NCBI RefSeq assembly: GCF_014171575.1
Contig: NZ_CP050453.1
Span: 1,240,001 to 1,304,000 of the forward strand
Length of the DNA stretch: 64,000 nt
From: Microbacterium sp. Se63.02b
Lineage (GTDB): Bacteria; Actinomycetota; Actinomycetes; Actinomycetales; Microbacteriaceae
Reading direction: 5' to 3'
A program made the position numbers and the translations under genes. The notes under the pieces are model-generated. The model searched no databases. It saw only the letters and a list, made by a program, of their open reading frames with translations, and had not been told where the DNA came from. Numbering within the stretch: position 1 is the stretch's first letter; each line of letters opens with the position of its first letter. Below are positions 62,255 to 64,000 of the stretch, one piece after another.

Positions 62255-63784
62255 ATGAAACGAATGCCCCTCGCGCTCGCCGCGGCCGTCGCCGCGACGC
62301 TCGCGCTCACCAGCTGCAGCGGCGGCGCCACACCCTCGCCGTCCGACGGCAGCGGTGTCGAGAGCCCCGACGCCCTCAACATCGGCAACTTCCTCGACGT
62401 CACGTCGTGGGACCCGTCGCTGGCCGACATCGGCTTCGACGGGCCGTACCTGTCGGCCGTGTACGACGCGTTGATCGCCCTCGACGAAGACGGCGATCCG
62501 ATCCCGTCGCTCGCCACCGAGTGGACCGTCGCCGACGACGACCTCAGCATCGACCTCGACATCCGCACCGACGCCGTGTTCAGCGACGGCACCCCGGTCG
62601 ATGTCGACGCCGTGATCGCGAGCCTCGAATACCTCAAGGCCGGCGCCCGCTCGGGTGAGGCCTACGTCAACGTCTCCGCCTTCGACAAGGTCGACGACGA
62701 CACGGTCCGCATCGTCCTCACGCAGCGCGACGACACGATCCTCTACTTCATGGGCCTCGGCCGCAGCTACGTCGCCTCCCCGGCCGCCATCGAAGCCGGC
62801 ACACTCGGGAGTGAGCCGATCGGCTCCGGACCCTACGTCCTCGACAGCACGACGAGCGTCGCCGGCGCCGAGTACCACTTCACCAAGGCAGCCGACCACT
62901 GGGACGCCGAGGCCTATCCGTTCTCCGAACTGGCGATCTTCCCGATCACCGACGCCACCGCGCGCCACAACGCCATGTTGAGCGGTCAGATCAACGTGCA
63001 GTACGGCGATGTCGCCAACCTGGAGCAGGCGAAGCAGCAGGGCTGGAACACGGCCGAGCGCGTGTCCGGCTGGGCGGGCCTGGTCATCACCGACCACACC
63101 GGCGTCAAGAGCGAGCCGCTCGGCAAGCTCGAGGTGCGCCAGGCGCTGAACTACGCCTTCGACGGAGCGGCCATCCTCGCCGCCGTCGGCAGCGGAGCCG
63201 GCGTCGCGACCAACCAGGTGTTCCCCGACGGCGGGCCGATCAACGACCCGGCGCTCAACGAGACCTACGCCTACAACATGGACAAGGCCAAGCAACTGCT
63301 GGCCGACGCCGGATACCCCGACGGGTTCGCCATCTCGATGCCCATGTCGCCCATCTTCGAGATGTGGAAGCCCTCGGCCGAGCAGGCGCTCACCGAGCTC
63401 GGCGTGAAGGTCACCTGGGACAACATGCAGATGCCCGACTACCAGCTGAACGCACCGAACTACCCCATGTTCATCTCGTTCCTCGCGATGGACGGCAACG
63501 ACGTCGCCACGGTCGCCCGCCAGGTGACCAGCGTGCAGTGGTTCAACCCGGAGCCCGACTACGCGAAGAACGAGGTCATCGCCCCTCTCGTCGAGAAGGT
63601 CCAGACCGAGCGCGGCGACGCCCAGACCGCGGCCGTCAAGGAGCTCAACGAGGCCCTCGTCGACCAGGCATGGTGGTCGGTCTGGTACCAGGCGAACAAC
63701 ATCTACTACACGGCACCCGGCATCCAGCTGCAGCCGGTGGTGGGCATGATGTTCCCGACGCTCCGCTACATCACCCAGGGCTGA
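62255..63784 (+). CDS. peptide/nickel-type ABC transporter substrate-binding lipoprotein
   Basis: 509 residues, intact. Signal peptide MKRMPLALAAAVAATLAL and lipobox LTSC near residue 22, then an extracellular SBP_bac_5 domain: LNIGNFLDVTSWDPSLADIG, ALIALDEDGDPIPSLATEWT, DAVFSDGTPVDVDAVIASLE, GSGPYVLDST, and ELNEALVDQAWWSVWYQANN near the end. Binds an oligopeptide or similar compound. A strong stem-loop follows before the permease gene. A regulator link to the murQ locus is suggested by a short shared word upstream, so muropeptides are one possible ligand, but this is speculative. Confidence 0.88.
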   Translation: MKRMPLALAAAVAATLALTSCSGGATPSPSDGSGVESPDALNIGNFLDVTSWDPSLADIGFDGPYLSAVYDALIALDEDGDPIPSLATEWTVADDDLSIDLDIRTDAVFSDGTPVDVDAVIASLEYLKAGARSGEAYVNVSAFDKVDDDTVRIVLTQRDDTILYFMGLGRSYVASPAAIEAGTLGSEPIGSGPYVLDSTTSVAGAEYHFTKAADHWDAEAYPFSELAIFPITDATARHNAMLSGQINVQYGDVANLEQAKQQGWNTAERVSGWAGLVITDHTGVKSEPLGKLEVRQALNYAFDGAAILAAVGSGAGVATNQVFPDGGPINDPALNETYAYNMDKAKQLLADAGYPDGFAISMPMSPIFEMWKPSAEQALTELGVKVTWDNMQMPDYQLNAPNYPMFISFLAMDGNDVATVARQVTSVQWFNPEPDYAKNEVIAPLVEKVQTERGDAQTAAVKELNEALVDQAWWSVWYQANNIYYTAPGIQLQPVVGMMFPTLRYITQG

Positions 63785-63791
63785 CGCCCCC

Positions 63792-63823
63792 GCCGGGGCG
63801 GCCGCGACGACGGCCGCCCCGGC
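63792..63823. promoter_or_regulatory. strong stem-loop between binding-protein and permease genes
   Basis: GCCGGGGCGGCCG, loop CGACGA, CGGCCGCCCCGGC: a 13-pair stem 8 bases after the binding-protein stop. Such hairpins after the first gene of ABC operons protect its mRNA or partly stop transcription, giving more binding protein than permease. A pyrimidine-rich tail (ACTTCCTTCCCC) follows but few Ts. Confidence 0.65.
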
Positions 63824-63866
63824 ACTTCCTTCCCCCTCCGACCCCGCCACCTCCCGAGAGGCTCCC

Positions 63867-64000
63867 ATGCTCCTGTTCACGGCGAAGCGGGTGCTGTCCG
63901 GCATCCTCCTGCTCGTCGCGGTCTCGATCGGCACGTTCTTCCTCGCCCACCTGGCGATCAGCGATCCGACGGCCTCGCTCCTCGGCACCACGGCGAGCCC
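63867..64000 (+). CDS. peptide ABC transporter permease (DppB-like), cut by the window end
   Basis: Only 44 codons are visible: MLLFTAKRVLSGILLLVAVS then IGTFFLAHLAISDPTASLLG. The start, an N-terminal cytoplasmic stub followed by a first hydrophobic helix and the loop with SDPTAS, is typical of DppB-family permeases. GAGAGG lies before the ATG. Second gene of the operon. Confidence 0.75.
   Translation, partial: MLLFTAKRVLSGILLLVAVSIGTFFLAHLAISDPTASLLGTTAS

Overview
The window is high-GC actinobacterial DNA. Gene content, codon use and protein style suggest a soil-type member of the Microbacteriaceae (Microbacterium-like); this is an inference from recognised families, not from a marker gene. 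No rRNA, tRNA, CRISPR array, phage gene or transposase was recognised. About half the genes need one or more single-base frame corrections to read through, mostly at runs of G or C. The protein restarts in register on the other side of each break, so I treat these as draft-assembly indels and report each such gene at its reconstructed full length.

Left part (1-15 kb): the 3' part of PTS enzyme I; a lipoprotein; a phenylacetate degradation block (paaI, paaK and a TetR regulator forward; thiolase, hydratase, 3-hydroxyacyl-CoA dehydrogenase and paaZ reverse) with two PaaR-like operators; then a branched-chain 2-oxoacid dehydrogenase operon (E1alpha, E1beta, E2) divergent from an Lrp-type regulator. 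The ring-epoxidase genes paaABCDE are not in the window.

15-18.5 kb is the most unusual stretch. A segment of about 3.35 kb lies between two copies of the last 149 bases of the lrp gene. It holds a decayed DUF222/HNH pseudogene and an intact, visibly lower-GC gene for a DUF262 plus HNH (GmrSD-like) protein, a candidate solitary restriction or phage-defence gene.

18.7-28 kb reads as a sulfate-ester (or related) utilisation cassette: aldehyde dehydrogenase, GMC alcohol oxidoreductase, a TetR regulator with palindromic operators, an SsuABC-like ABC transporter and a cytoplasmic type I sulfatase. 28-37 kb has two DUF202 membrane proteins, an APC permease/MoaF/amidohydrolase operon, two SDRs, a TetR regulator with its own palindrome, an aldo/keto reductase and a HAD phosphatase.

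37-44 kb is a Liv-type ABC transporter (with a LivM-LivG fusion) joined to a SnoaL-like protein and a second MoaF, under an AraC regulator. 44-48 kb has a DUF998 membrane protein and a MurNAc-6-phosphate etherase locus (RpiR regulator, kinase, MurQ). 48-51 kb has a copper amine oxidase and a TetR regulator with matching boxes. 51-60 kb is a tightly overlapped catabolic operon (SDR, alcohol dehydrogenase, aldo/keto reductase, two paralogous alpha/beta hydrolases, MFS exporter), opposite another aldo/keto reductase, followed by an SMR efflux pair. The right end holds a GT-rich minisatellite, an intact DUF222/HNH gene, and the start of a peptide/nickel-type ABC transporter operon that runs off the edge.

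Taken together, the window is a catabolic accessory region: several uptake systems, each linked to oxidoreductases or hydrolases and a local regulator, for aromatic acids, amines, sulfate esters, amino-sugar acids and branched-chain acids.
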